From the NCBI GenBank assembly GCA_027924645.1, contig BSBN01000233.1:6404501-6468500 (forward strand): DNA of 64,000 nt. The letters are read 5' to 3'. Origin of the DNA: Cunninghamia lanceolata. Its lineage: Eukaryota; Streptophyta; Pinopsida; Cupressales; Cupressaceae. Each line of letters starts with the position of its first letter. Position 1 is the first letter of the stretch. The notes under the pieces were generated by a model. That model searched no databases. It was not told the origin of the DNA and was given only the letters and a program-made list of their open reading frames with translations. Both the position numbers and the translations under genes were made by a program. Positions 13,560-23,100 of the stretch are shown piece after piece.

Positions 13560-13889
13560 CTATAGTGTGAATTCAACTTATGACATCACACATCCTAATC
13601 CCTTTATTACTAATCTCCATATATTTATTCTCAGAATCCATTCATTTTCCCCTTCTAATGCCCTGAGCATCCTCTCTTCAAAAGTTAGGTGCTCTGATTG
13701 TGCTTCCTCTTCAGCTTCTGCATGTTGATTTTCATCTCCTTGGCCTATTTCTTCATTATAATCATCTCTTCCTTGTCTCAATCTTTGATCGATTATCATA
13801 CCTGCAAGTTCTTTTACTTGCCTTTGTAGATTTTGCATTTCCCTCTGCATATGGGCAAGACCCCCTCTTCCTCTTCCTCTCCCAACCAT
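13560..13889 (-). pseudogene. Gypsy-type gag N-terminal fragment
   Basis: The minus-strand frame starting at 13889 begins MVGRGRGRGG, followed by a short coiled stretch (MQREMQNLQRQVKELAGMI), an acidic Glu/Asp/Gln-rich segment and then LTFEERMLRALEG. This arrangement just downstream of a TGGTATCAGAG primer site is typical of the start of plant Ty3/gypsy gag. The frame ends near 13578 and the rest of gag and pol is missing, so the element is truncated on its 3' side. Confidence 0.65.
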
Positions 13890-13896
13890 CTTCTCA

Positions 13897-13907
13897 CTCT
13901 GATACCA
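13897..13907 (-). other. Primer binding site (initiator tRNA-Met type)
   Basis: The minus strand reads TGGTATCAGAG here, matching the widespread plant retrotransposon primer site complementary to initiator tRNA-Met. It lies two bases from the LTR end at 13910 and 7 bases upstream of the gag ATG. Confidence 0.75.
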
Positions 13908-13909
13908 AA

Positions 13910-14720
13910 TGATGTAACCAAACTTCATAGCATAATATTCATCACCATTATTATTGCCAATAAATTCAAAAACACAAAATTGAAAAGAAAAAAACAAACA
14001 TATACAAAACAAAAATTACCCTTTTGGCAATTTTTACCCTTTTTGGTAGTTTTTTAGAAACTTTAAAAAATTGCCATTTTTGGTAATTTCGCATCCTTAT
14101 CCATGTGGCCAAGAAACTTGCCAATTATTTGAAAATAAATAAAAGAGGACTAATTGTCAACTTTCTGATCTAATTTCTTGTAAAGTTCAAAAACTAATTA
14201 GAAAAAATAACTTGGAAAAATCTCAAAAAATCATTAAGACCTCATTTGGAGGCCTTAGATGATCGAAAAAGGTCCCAAAAAAGTGTCAAAATGGTGGCCT
14301 ACCAAACTTACTAGTTTTATGGGATTTTCAATCAACTCTGCAAGATGCATATGCCCATCAAATTTTAGCTCAAATAGACTCCTAGGTCAAAAGTTATGAC
14401 CTTTGGAAGTTTTTGCATCATTTTGACTTACTGTTTATCACCTTGGATTAGATTTACAAGTGCAGACTTGACCTAGGTCACTTCTATAGTTGTAGATCCG
14501 AACCCTTAACTTTTAAAATTTAAAATAAATCCCATCGATTCCCTCCTATTAGTCGTTATGTGCCAACCAAGGACATGTTTTTGTTGATTTGTATACTTGG
14601 TTGTTGTATTTAAGGACATTCAATCATTTTGAAATCACTTATGAATATGTTGACCACTTCTAGAATTAAATTTGCAAAAGAGATAAAAGAATCTAGCAAC
14701 ATTACTAGAGAATTACATCA
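13910..14720 (-). mobile_element. LTR of truncated gypsy-type element (811 bp)
   Basis: The segment begins TGATGTAA and ends TTACATCA on the plus strand, an exact 8-bp terminal inverted repeat with TG...CA ends. The PBS and gag fragment sit on its left, which fixes the minus orientation and marks it as the 5' LTR. No second LTR copy is seen to the left. Confidence 0.65.
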
Positions 14721-14787
14721 CCACACATCATCTTAGGTCCATTGCACACTTGCTTGTTATCTTTGATATTTCTCTCTAAGACATAAA

Positions 14788-15364
14788 GTTAGTTTGCTAG
14801 AATTCTAATTAAGGAGAACTTGACCCTTGCAATTTGATAGATTTCCCAAGGTATTTGTAAATGCCATCCATTCTTATACATATTTAGACATCAAAAATCA
14901 AAGTTAGTTCGCTAGAATTCTAATTGTGGAGAACTTGGCCCTTGCAATCTGGTAAATTTCCCAAAGGTGTTTGTAAATGCCATCCGTTCTTATACATATT
15001 TAGACATTAGAAATCAAATATAGTTTGCTAGAATTATAATTGAGGAGAACTTGACCCTCTCAATCTGATAGATTTCCCAAAGGTGTTTGCAAATGCCATC
15101 TATTCTTATATATTTAGACATCAGAAATCAAAGTTAGTTCGCTAGAATTCTAATTATGAAGATTTTGACCCTCACAATCTAGTAGATTTCCCAAAGGTTT
15201 TTGTAAATGCCATCCATTCTAATACATATTTAGACATAAGAAATCAAAGTTAGTTCACTAGAATTATAATTGAGGAGAACTTGACCCACACAATCTAGTA
15301 GATTTCCGAAAGGTGTTTGTAATTGTCATCCATTCTTATACATATTTAAACATTAGAAATCAAG
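14788..15364. repeat. 115-bp tandem repeat, five copies
   Basis: The landmark AGTT(T/C)GCTAGAAT and its variants occur at 14791, 14906, 15022, 15136 and 15252, spacings of 115, 116, 114 and 116 bp. Each unit contains GAGAACTTGACCCT, GATTTCCCAAAGG, TTTGTAAATGCCATCC and ATACATATTTAGACAT in fixed order. The array ends about 140 bp before the Penelope-like element. Whether it belongs to that element or is a separate satellite cannot be decided here. Confidence 0.9.
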
Positions 15365-15504
15365 GCAAGTGAATTCCAATAGTCCACATTCAGCCAAATA
15401 AGATTCACAAGTTATAGTTTAGGTTGGTGAGTAGGTTCAAGATTGTGGGTAGGTCCTAGTCTGCACTCCCATAGGTGATCCCAAGTCAATTTGCAAAATT
15501 TAAA

Positions 15505-15690
15505 ATATTCATCTAAACTAGAACTAAAATTCCAATGCTTTGACAAATCAATTCCCAACATTTTTTACAACATTTACCCACCTTCAAAATCCAGAATCTT
15601 CATCTAAATTAGTACTAAAATTCCAATACCTTGACAAATCAATTCCCAACAATTTTTACAACATTTTCCCATTTTCCCAAAAAAAGCGTC
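15505..15690 (+). repeat. 91-bp internal duplication at the start of the Penelope-like element
   Basis: A block beginning ATCTAAA(C/T)T at 15511 recurs at 15602. It includes ACTAAAATTCCAAT, TTGACAAATCAATTCCCAACA and TTTTTACAACATTT. The second copy runs directly into the RT reading frame. Confidence 0.8.
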
Positions 15691-16686
15691 TCTTACCCAA
15701 TAAAAAAATTACACCTCACATCTATGGTGTACCTAAAATTCACAAATCCAACATCCCTTTGAGGCCGATTGTTGACACGACCTATTCCCGTACTTACAAA
15801 CTGGCTACCTACTTAGCCAAGTTAGTTTCTCCTCTAACTGGCAAGTCCTCTTCCTTCATTAAAGACTCAACCCACTTTGTTGACTTCATCAAAGATAAAA
15901 AGGTCAATGATGATGACATTCTTGTCAGTTTTGATGTGGTCTCCCTCTTCACCAAAGTCCTTCTTCAAGACTCCATTAAGCTTGTCAGACACAAGACCAA
16001 TGATGAAATTGCCTCCCTGGTTGAATTGTGCTTAAAATCTACATTCTTCACTTTCCAAGGCGTGGTTTATGAACAATCTAATGGGGTTGCTATGGGCTCT
16101 CCTCTGTCCCCAATCATCGCCAACCTTTACATGGAGCATTTTGAAGAGCTTGCCCTGAATTCCTTCCCTCTCAAACCAACCTAGTGGAAGCGCTATGTGG
16201 ACGACACAAACATTTGTTGGCCACATGGACATGAACAACTAGAACTTTTCCACAAACACCTTAACAACATTGCCCCTTGCATCCAGTTCACGAAAGAGCT
16301 TGAAACCAATAATCAACTCCCCTTCCTAGATGTCCTTCTCATTAGAAAAGGTGATGACACCCTTGGCCACCATGTCTTCAGGAAATCTACCCACACTGAC
16401 TTCTATCTTCAACCACCACCACCCTGCCCACAAGGTGAGTGTCCTCAAAACTTTAGCAACGAGGGCCTTTCGCATCTGTGATAGTGAACACTTAAACCTT
16501 GAGTTGTCCCACCTGACCAAAGTTTTCAAACTTAATGGATACCACATTAAGCACATCAAGAGAGATTTTAAGCTCGCCCAAAACTACCTTAACTCCAAAC
16601 CTAACAATTGTGACACTGAGGTGGTTTTCAGAGCCACCCTACCTTTTATCGAAGGTATCTCTAATAAGATTGCCAAAATCCTTTGA
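15540..16686 (+). pseudogene. Penelope-type reverse transcriptase, broken
   Basis: Reading frame 15540-16410 shows the order of RT motifs. YGVPKIHK (Pro codon at 15732) is followed by PLRPIV, motif A SFDVVSLF with Asp at 15933, motif B NGVAMGSPLSPIIANLYM (about 16080-16130) and motif C YVDD at 16194-16205. This set, especially PKIHK and YVDD with DVVSLF, is the Penelope RT signature. An in-frame TAG at 16182-16184 lies just before motif C. A one-base frameshift between about 16410 and 16435 moves the reading to a frame continuing KVSVLKTLATRAFRIC. A TGA at 16684-16686 precedes the linker to the endonuclease. The catalytic Asp residues are intact. As it stands it cannot make a full protein without readthrough and frameshifting. 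Confidence 0.9.
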
Positions 16687-17100
16687 AAAAAAGGGCTCCA
16701 TTGTGCTTTCAAACCTTGCTCAACCATCATAAATCTTATCCCATCTACCAAAGACCCTAATGACATTCTCTTAAACTTAGGCATCTACAAAATTGATTGC
16801 TCATGTGGCACCCCTTACATTGGTGAAATAGGTAGATCTATCTGCATGAGAATCAAAGAGCACTGTGCAGATATCAGACACAAAAGGGTAACAAAATCAG
16901 CCCTTGCAGATCATAGCTCTAGCACCAAGCACCACATATGCCTTGAGGATACCCGTGTCCTGGCCAAAGAAGATAACTTCTACAAAAGGAAACTCAAAGA
17001 GGCTATCTTCATTAGGAATAACCCTCCCAATCTCAATAGAGACGATGGTTGGAACTTGAACCACACATGGAACCCTCTATTAAATTCCCTTAAAAACTAA
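16687..17100 (+). pseudogene. GIY-YIG endonuclease domain of the Penelope-like element
   Basis: In the same frame as the end of the RT, GIY (16780-16788) and YIG (16816-16824) are separated by the Cys-containing KIDCSCGTP typical of Penelope endonucleases. They are followed by Arg at 16834 (GRSICMRIKEH), a CX-rich linker upstream (HCAFKPC), and the conserved Glu codon at 16999 in KEAIFIRNN. The frame ends at TAA 17098-17100 after LNSLKN. This domain nicks target DNA for priming. All recognisable catalytic residues are present; only the TGA at 16684 separates it from the RT. Confidence 0.9.
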
Positions 17101-17575
17101 ACACCTTCCTTCCCTTCCATCCACCCCTTTTCCTTCCTCCTTACATCTCTTTCAATCTGTCTCTGACACTCCTCCCCCTCTCTATCTTCTCGCCCTATCT
17201 CTTTTCTTCTTCCTCTTATCCTACCTTATACCATTTGCTCTGTGAAAGAAAAGATATGCTCTCCTCTGACTCCCCTCCTCAAACCTTGTACCTCTCCTAT
17301 GACTCCCCTCCTCAAACCTTGTACCTCTCCTCTGACTCCCCTCGTGTCCTCTCTCTTGACTCTCGCCACCCTTCCCCCCCCTCTTGACCTCCCTTCCCCC
17401 TTTTTCTCATCCCCTACCCCTCATCCTACCCCCTCATCTCTCTCTTGGTTTTTCCTTTCTTTCATCTTTGTTACTCTCTTCCATGTCATTATCCCCGTTC
17501 TCTTTAAACTTTGATCCTTCTCTTGGTCCCCCTTATTTTCATCCCTGCTTGGTGTTTTCCTTTGGTTAAGTATTG
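17101..17575 (+). repeat. Pyrimidine-rich tail with 33-bp direct repeats
   Basis: Almost pure C/T on the plus strand. A unit containing TGACTCCCCTCCTCAAACC and TTGTACCTCTCC occurs at 17266 and 17299, with a partial third at 17332. It immediately follows the endonuclease stop codon and is probably the element's 3' untranslated region. Confidence 0.7.
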
Positions 17576-18640
17576 CATATTTTTTGTGTAGGTCACTTGT
17601 ATTTTTAGATTATTTTCTCTATTTATGGTTGTTTATATCTTCTTTGTTTGCATTTTTATCTACCTTTATACCCATTTGAACTTATTCCTTTATTTATAAG
17701 TTTTTTACCTTTTATATTTTCTCTTTACTTTTTAAGTTTCTTGCCCACATGTATATCATGGTTACATATCTACTTACCATACTTAATCATATTTATTTTA
17801 TTTTCTTATATCCGTTTTTCTATTAAATATGATAAGTGAACATATTTTTATTTATAGATAAATTATTTATATTTTTATAATTATAGTTTTATTTATCTAT
17901 ATTGATACATTATTTATTTATACATCTCATAATTATATATATTTTTATTTTTATAATATATTAATTGTGTTATTCATATCCATAATTTTTTACTATCTAC
18001 AAATATATCTATTATTGTTATATTTTTATAAATATATTAAGTATTTATATGATTTATTATTTTTGTTATATTTATTATTGATAATTTTCACTACTTACAA
18101 ATATCTATTTTTTCTTTTGGTTGTAATTATATTTATATCCTATTTTTATTCACTTAAACTTGTCTTATTTATTATATATTTACACACTTATCACTAATAT
18201 ATTTATCTATATTTTAATATATATTTTTATTCACTCATATCCATGCACATATTATTCTTTTATTTTTACCTATTAAATATGATTAGTAAATATATTTTTA
18301 TTTTTAGATATGTTATTTTCATATTTTCTATATCTATAGATATATTTGTTCTTATTTATAAATGTATTAAGTATTTGTACCAATATATTATTTTTATTCT
18401 TTCTCCCCCCTTTCAGTACTTCATTTTCTCCCTTTTGTTTCTCTTAGCTGTCATACATTATGATAACAATTTAATTTCCTCTCTTTATTATCTTCATTCC
18501 TCCTTTCCTTAATGTTTCTTACTCTCTAACTTTAGGATTTCTTTTAATTGGTTTGTGTGAACTTATTGCTCTTTCCCATTACTTTACTAGTTTCTCTTCC
18601 CTTTGTTAAACTTCGTGCCCACACTTCCCCCTTTCTCTTT
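17576..18640. repeat. T/A-rich region with ~450-bp diverged direct repeat
   Basis: The block TATTAAATATGAT followed by ATATTTTTATTT and TTAGATA or TATAGATA at about 17820 recurs at about 18272. Smaller ATTAAGTATTT blocks recur at about 18036 and 18368. Open frames here encode only Ile/Leu/Tyr/Phe-rich strings from AT bias and are not genes. Confidence 0.5.
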
Positions 18641-18698
18641 TTAAGGAACCCTCTCTGCAATTACGACTTACTCATTCTCTTCTCTTCATCTCGATGAT

Positions 18699-18717
18699 GG
18701 ATCACGAAGTGTGATCC
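18699..18717 (+). other. Perfect 7-bp stem hairpin
   Basis: GGATCAC, loop GAAGT, GTGATCC. It is flanked by CGATGAT on the left and TAAACGTCGATC on the right. The layout resembles a hammerhead ribozyme core (CUGAUGA, stem II, GAAA) but with two core mismatches. Confidence 0.4.
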
Positions 18718-18901
18718 TAAACGTCGATCTAAAAAAAACTACATCATCATCGATCTAAAAACGTCAAAATATCATATCTGTTATATGTTTAAATTTGTTT
18801 AAATTCTACATCTAATTCAATAATTCATATTTATATATTTATATCAGTTAACAATCCTAACTCTAAACCCTAGACTTATTTTATTAATTAATCATCTGTC
18901 C

Positions 18902-19045
18902 TACACTAAATTTATAGTGAAAACACATCAGCAGACTTTATTTTTGGACTGTTAACGAAGAGTGTAAGATGTACACTAAATTGATAGTGAAAACACATCA
19001 TCAAACTTTATTTTTGGACTGTTTTAACGAAGAATGTAAGATGTA
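18902..19045. repeat. 70-bp tandem duplication upstream of the NAC gene
   Basis: CACTAAATT.ATAGTGAAAACAC begins at 18904 and again at 18974. Both copies continue through CTTTATTTTTGGACTGTT and AACGAAGA(G/A)TGTAAGATGTA. The copies differ at a few positions only. Confidence 0.85.
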
Positions 19046-19476
19046 GATTCATTCCCCAGAGCTTGGAGTGCATGACTACCGTCCCATTCAAGATCTGTTT
19101 GAGCCACTTTAGGCAATTCTTTATTTTTCATTACAAAGATATCTACACTAGTGTTTTTGTACGCTACATGGAAACTTTACTTCCACTAAATACTAAAAAA
19201 ACAGTTGTCCAAAACAATCTTCTTTTCTGAAACTCTGGCAGGATAAGATCGAGCCGAAAAACCCTAAAATTTGAAAACAAAATCCATAGGTAACCCAGTT
19301 GTTGAATGGGATCATTTCCAAGTTGTAGGCCTATTTGTTTTTTCTGTGAAAGTATATTCTTAAAGACAAAAACTGAAAACTGATCCCATTGGCTCACAAG
19401 TGAAGCTTGAAGGCAGATATTTTTATGGTTAGCATGTAAAGCTACTGTTAACAGCGAAAAGATTTATGTTTGTATG

Positions 19477-19482
19477 CACGTG
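19477..19482 (+). promoter_or_regulatory. G-box (CACGTG) upstream of the NAC gene
   Basis: Palindromic CACGTG in the context GCACGTGC, about 680 bp before the start codon. G-box/ABRE cores bind bZIP and bHLH factors in plants. Function is inferred from the motif only. Confidence 0.4.
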
Positions 19483-19546
19483 CCGTCCGCACGGTGGATT
19501 GAGTTGGCAATAAGTTAGTGAAAAAGAAAAGGAGGTTTGGTGATGG

Positions 19547-19563
19547 AGCCGCCTGTGACGTCA
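19547..19563 (+). promoter_or_regulatory. GCC-box followed by palindromic bZIP site
   Basis: AGCCGCC (19547-19553) is the core bound by ethylene-response factors. TGACGTCA (19556-19563) is a full palindromic bZIP/TGA-factor site. They lie two bases apart within a GC-richer segment. Confidence 0.45.
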
Positions 19564-19645
19564 GAGTGACGCAAGCAATGCGGTGGTGTAGAAGTGTGTG
19601 AGAGATGATAGCTTGTGTTGAGTTTGTCCGTTGTGGAGTTGGCCC

Positions 19646-19651
19646 ACGCGT
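19646..19651 (+). promoter_or_regulatory. CGCG-type element (ACGCGT)
   Basis: ACGCGT within CCCACGCGTATTCGCG matches the CGCG-box bound by calmodulin-regulated CAMTA factors. Supported only by motif match and by its place in the same GC-richer promoter segment. Confidence 0.3.
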
Positions 19652-19760
19652 ATTCGCGCTTGCTCACGAAAGCAACGATCTGGTTTAACTCTTTGCAGTT
19701 TCTAAGCTCCACCTGTCCATTGCCAAGACCTTTCCTTCCACTTGAGCCGGTCACCTCTCC

Positions 19761-19770
19761 CACCATAAAA
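19761..19770 (+). promoter_or_regulatory. Possible TATA-like element of the NAC gene
   Basis: ACCATAAAAGC precedes a pyrimidine-rich stretch (CTCCTCCTCCTC near 19812) that could hold the transcription start. The CATAAAAG match to a TATA box is imperfect. Confidence 0.3.
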
Positions 19771-19847
19771 GCACCTGTTATTCCCCTCTGCAACATTTCA
19801 AACACTTCCGCTCCTCCTCCTCTAAATCCTCTATTTCATTCATCAAC

Positions 19848-20095
19848 ACCCAACAATCTCAGCTCAATTATATGCTACTGCTGGCAGAGTTTTATAGATA
19901 GATTGAGGGAGAGAGAGAGAGAAGAATTTGGTTTGGGATTTTGGTTTCCCAACAATCTCATCTCAATTATATGCTACTGCTGGCAGAGTTTTATAGATAG
20001 ATAGATAGTGAGAGATTGCTGGCAGAGTTTTATAGATAGATAGATAGTGAGAGATTGAAAGAGAATAAGAAGAATTTGGTTTGGGATTTTGGTTT
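19848..20095 (+). repeat. Tandem duplications in the NAC 5' leader
   Basis: A ~98-bp block starting CCAACAATCTCA(G/T)CTCAATTATATGC occurs at about 19849 and 19947. Inside the second copy a ~40-bp block (CTGGCAGAGTTTTATAGATAG with GATAGTGAGAGATTG) is repeated again. The trailing AAGAATTTGGTTTGGGATTTTGG is present at about 19921 and 20069. These precede the ATG at 20160 and probably lie in the 5' untranslated region. Confidence 0.8.
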
Positions 20096-20159
20096 TGTTT
20101 TGCTTGGCCTTGAAGGGTGGAATTTGTTGTTGAATCTTGGGTATATTTGGGTTTTTGTA

Positions 20160-23100
20160 ATGGAGAACCCAGCTGCTACCTTGTCTCAGCAGCCACAGTT
20201 GCCTCCAGGGTTTAGATTCCATCCTACAGATGAGGAATTGGTGGTTCATTACTTGAAGAAGAAGGCTGCCTCTGCTCCCCTTCCTGTTACAATTATACCT
20301 GAGATTGATCTCTACAAATTTGATCCATGGGAGCTTCCTGGTGAATACAGCAAAACCCACCTTGTATTTTCTCTAATGTTCCTTGTTTTTCTCCATGTTG
20401 AGAGCTTCCTTTTAGCCTTGGATTTTGAAGTCCTTTATACCCAATTGTTTTTGTGAATACATTTTTAATCAATGTTCTGTATACCCAACTGTCTTGTGAA
20501 AACAAAAACTGAACTTTCCATGTTCAGTATATCCTTTGGCCTTGAATTGTGAAATCCATTGTGCCCAATTCGTTTTGTGAATTCAAAAGCTCTCCATGTT
20601 CAGAACATCCTTTGGCCTTGCATTTTGAGGTCCTTTATACCCAATGTTTTTTTTGGAATACAATATTTCTCCATGTTCAGTATTATACCCTTTGGGTTTG
20701 AATTGTGATGTCCTTAATGCCCAATTGTGTTGTGAAGGCAAAAAAACTGAACTCTCCATGTTCAGTATATCCTTTGGCCTTGAATTGTGAAATCCATTAT
20801 GCCCAATTCGTTTTGTGAATACAAAAGCTCTCCATATTCAGTACTGAACTCTCCATGTTCAGTATATCCTTTGGCCTTGAATTGTGAAATCTATTATGCC
20901 CAATTCGTTTTGTGAATACAAAAGCTCTCCATGTTCAGTACATCCTTTGGCCTTGCATTTTGAAGTCCTTTATACCCAATGGTTTTTTTTGGAATACAAT
21001 GTTTCTGCATGTTCACTATACCCTTTGGGTTTGAATTGTGATGTCCTTAATGCCCAATTGTCTTGTGAAGGCAAAAAAAACTGAACTCTCCATGTTCAGT
21101 ATATCCTTGGCCTTGAATTGTGAAATCCATTATGCCCAATTCATTTTCTGAATACAAAAGCTCTTCATATTCAGTACTGAACTCTCCATGTTCAGTATAT
21201 CCTTTGGCCTTGAATTGTGAAATCCATTATGCCCAATTCGTTTTGTGAATACAAAATTTCTCCATGTTCACTAAATCCTTTGGCCTTGCATTTTGAAGTC
21301 CTTTATACCCAATGTTTTTTCGAATACAATGTTTCTCCATGTTCAGTATACCTTTGGGTTTGAACTGTGATGTCCTTAATGCCCAATTGTCTTGTGAATG
21401 AAAAACTAAAGTCTCCATATTCAAGTTCTTTGTGCCCAGTTGTCTTGTGAATAGAAAAACTCTCCATATTCAGTAAATCCTTTGGCCTTGAATTGTGAAG
21501 TCTATTATGCCCAACTGCCTTGTGGAAAAAAAACTCTCCATGTTCAGTAAATCCTTTGGCCTTGAATTTTGAAGTCTTTTATGCCCAAGTCTTGTGAATA
21601 CAAAAGCTCTCTATGTTCAGTACATCCATTGGCCATTGGCCATTAGCTGTAAGGCCCTTATGTCCAATTGTCTTGTGAATATAAAACTCTCCTTGTTAAG
21701 TACATCCTTTGGCCTTGAATTGTGAACTCCATTATGCCCAATTATCTTGTGAAAAAAAACTTTCAATGTTCAGTAAATCCTTTGGCCTTGAATTGTGAAC
21801 TCCATTAGGGCCAATTATCTTGTGAAAACAAAACTTTCAATGTTCAGTAAATCCTTCGGCCTTGGCCTTGAATTTGAAGTCTTTTATGCCCAATAGTCTT
21901 GTGAATACAAAAGCTTTCCATGTTCCGTTCATCCATTGGCCAGGAGCTGTAAAATCCTTTATGCCCATATGTCTTGTGAATACAAAAACTCTCCATGATC
22001 AGTACATCCTTTGGCCTTGAATTGTGAAGTTCTTTGTACCCAATTGTCTTGTGAATACAAAACTGACACATATCAAGTGTATTTAGTTGTTTTGGATATT
22101 GGTTAATGGGTGTCTGAATTTAGAATAAATTCCTCAGATTTGCTTCATTTCATTGTCTGGATGCAGGATTTTATCATTGTGACTGACATAATTATGTGTG
22201 AAAGATATGAATCTTCCTCAGGAAGCAACTGTGTTTTTAAACATTTTTGAGAATTTTGTTTCATGATTAGAATTGGTGTCTGGGTTTGCTATAAATTGGG
22301 TTGTGTGTGCGCAGGCAAGGCCACTTTTGGGGAGCAAGAATGGTATTTTTTCAGCCCAAGAGACAGAAAGTACCCCAACGGGGCTAGACCTAACAGAGCT
22401 GCAACGTCTGGGTACTGGAAGGCTACAGGCACTGATAAACCTATACTTACATCAGGAGGAACCCAAAAGGTGGGGGTGAAGAAGGCTTTGGTGTTCTATG
22501 GAGGTCGACCACCCAAAGGGATAAAGACTAATTGGATCATGCATGAGTACCGCCTTGCTGAGAGTGGAGCCAGGCCCGCCATTTTGCCTAATAAAAAGGG
22601 CTCTTTGAGAGTAAGCATGTATCAACCTATCTAATTTTACTTTATTAAGTTGGGTCACCATAATATTTGTTTTAACATGTTTATATTTAAAAAATGATGA
22701 TTATGATTAGTAACAGAGTATGAATCCACTTCATCGCAATCATAGATGGTAAACCAATAAAGAATAGGCAGTTTACATCAGCTATATGTTAAAAAATATT
22801 TTCAAAGGAATATATATAGCTATAAGAGGGGATATGTTAAGAGTTGTAGAGAGGAATATGGATATGCGAAGGGACGTGTTAAAGTATCTGAGGGAGGGGT
22901 GATATGTTAAAATATCTCGATAGGAATATAGACATGACAATGGATATGTTAAAATATCTCAAGAAGAATATAGTATAGATATGATAGAATTTGAACAACA
23001 TTTTATAGCCGTGTAGTTTAAGTATAATTTTATTTATTCGAGTGAGCTTCTTTATAGATTTTACATCATCTTTCATCAGTATAATTCGCTATTGAATGAC

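Larger units (their letters stand above)
15505..17580 (+). mobile_element. Penelope-like retroelement (Dryad-type), 5'-truncated
   Basis: A reverse transcriptase of the Penelope type is followed in the same direction by a GIY-YIG endonuclease. That domain order defines EN-bearing Penelope-like elements, which are neither LTR nor LINE elements. The right boundary is uncertain: after the stop at 17098-17100 comes a pyrimidine-rich tail with a 33-bp duplication, then AT-rich DNA. The N-terminal region expected upstream of the PKIHK motif is missing. Among plants this class is known mainly from conifers, as Dryad elements thought to stem from an ancient transfer from arthropods; that history is literature knowledge, not shown by this sequence. 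Confidence 0.85.

Noticed and set aside
14788..15364. CRISPR-like array (regular repeats)
   Set aside because: Units are contiguous 115-bp tandem copies without spacers and the DNA is clearly plant nuclear.
17242..18512. Pro/Leu/Ser-rich and Ile/Tyr/Phe-rich open frames
   Set aside because: Produced by C/T-rich and A/T-rich composition after the Penelope-like element; no conserved motif.
19164..19805. Minus-strand open frames in the NAC promoter
   Set aside because: Short, without motif, and opposite a region with promoter-type elements for the plus-strand gene.
20055..20159. Upstream in-frame extension of the NAC protein (ATG at 20055)
   Set aside because: The extra 35 residues are not NAC-like and arise from the duplicated leader; the ATG at 20160 gives the usual short N-terminus before LPPGFRFHP.
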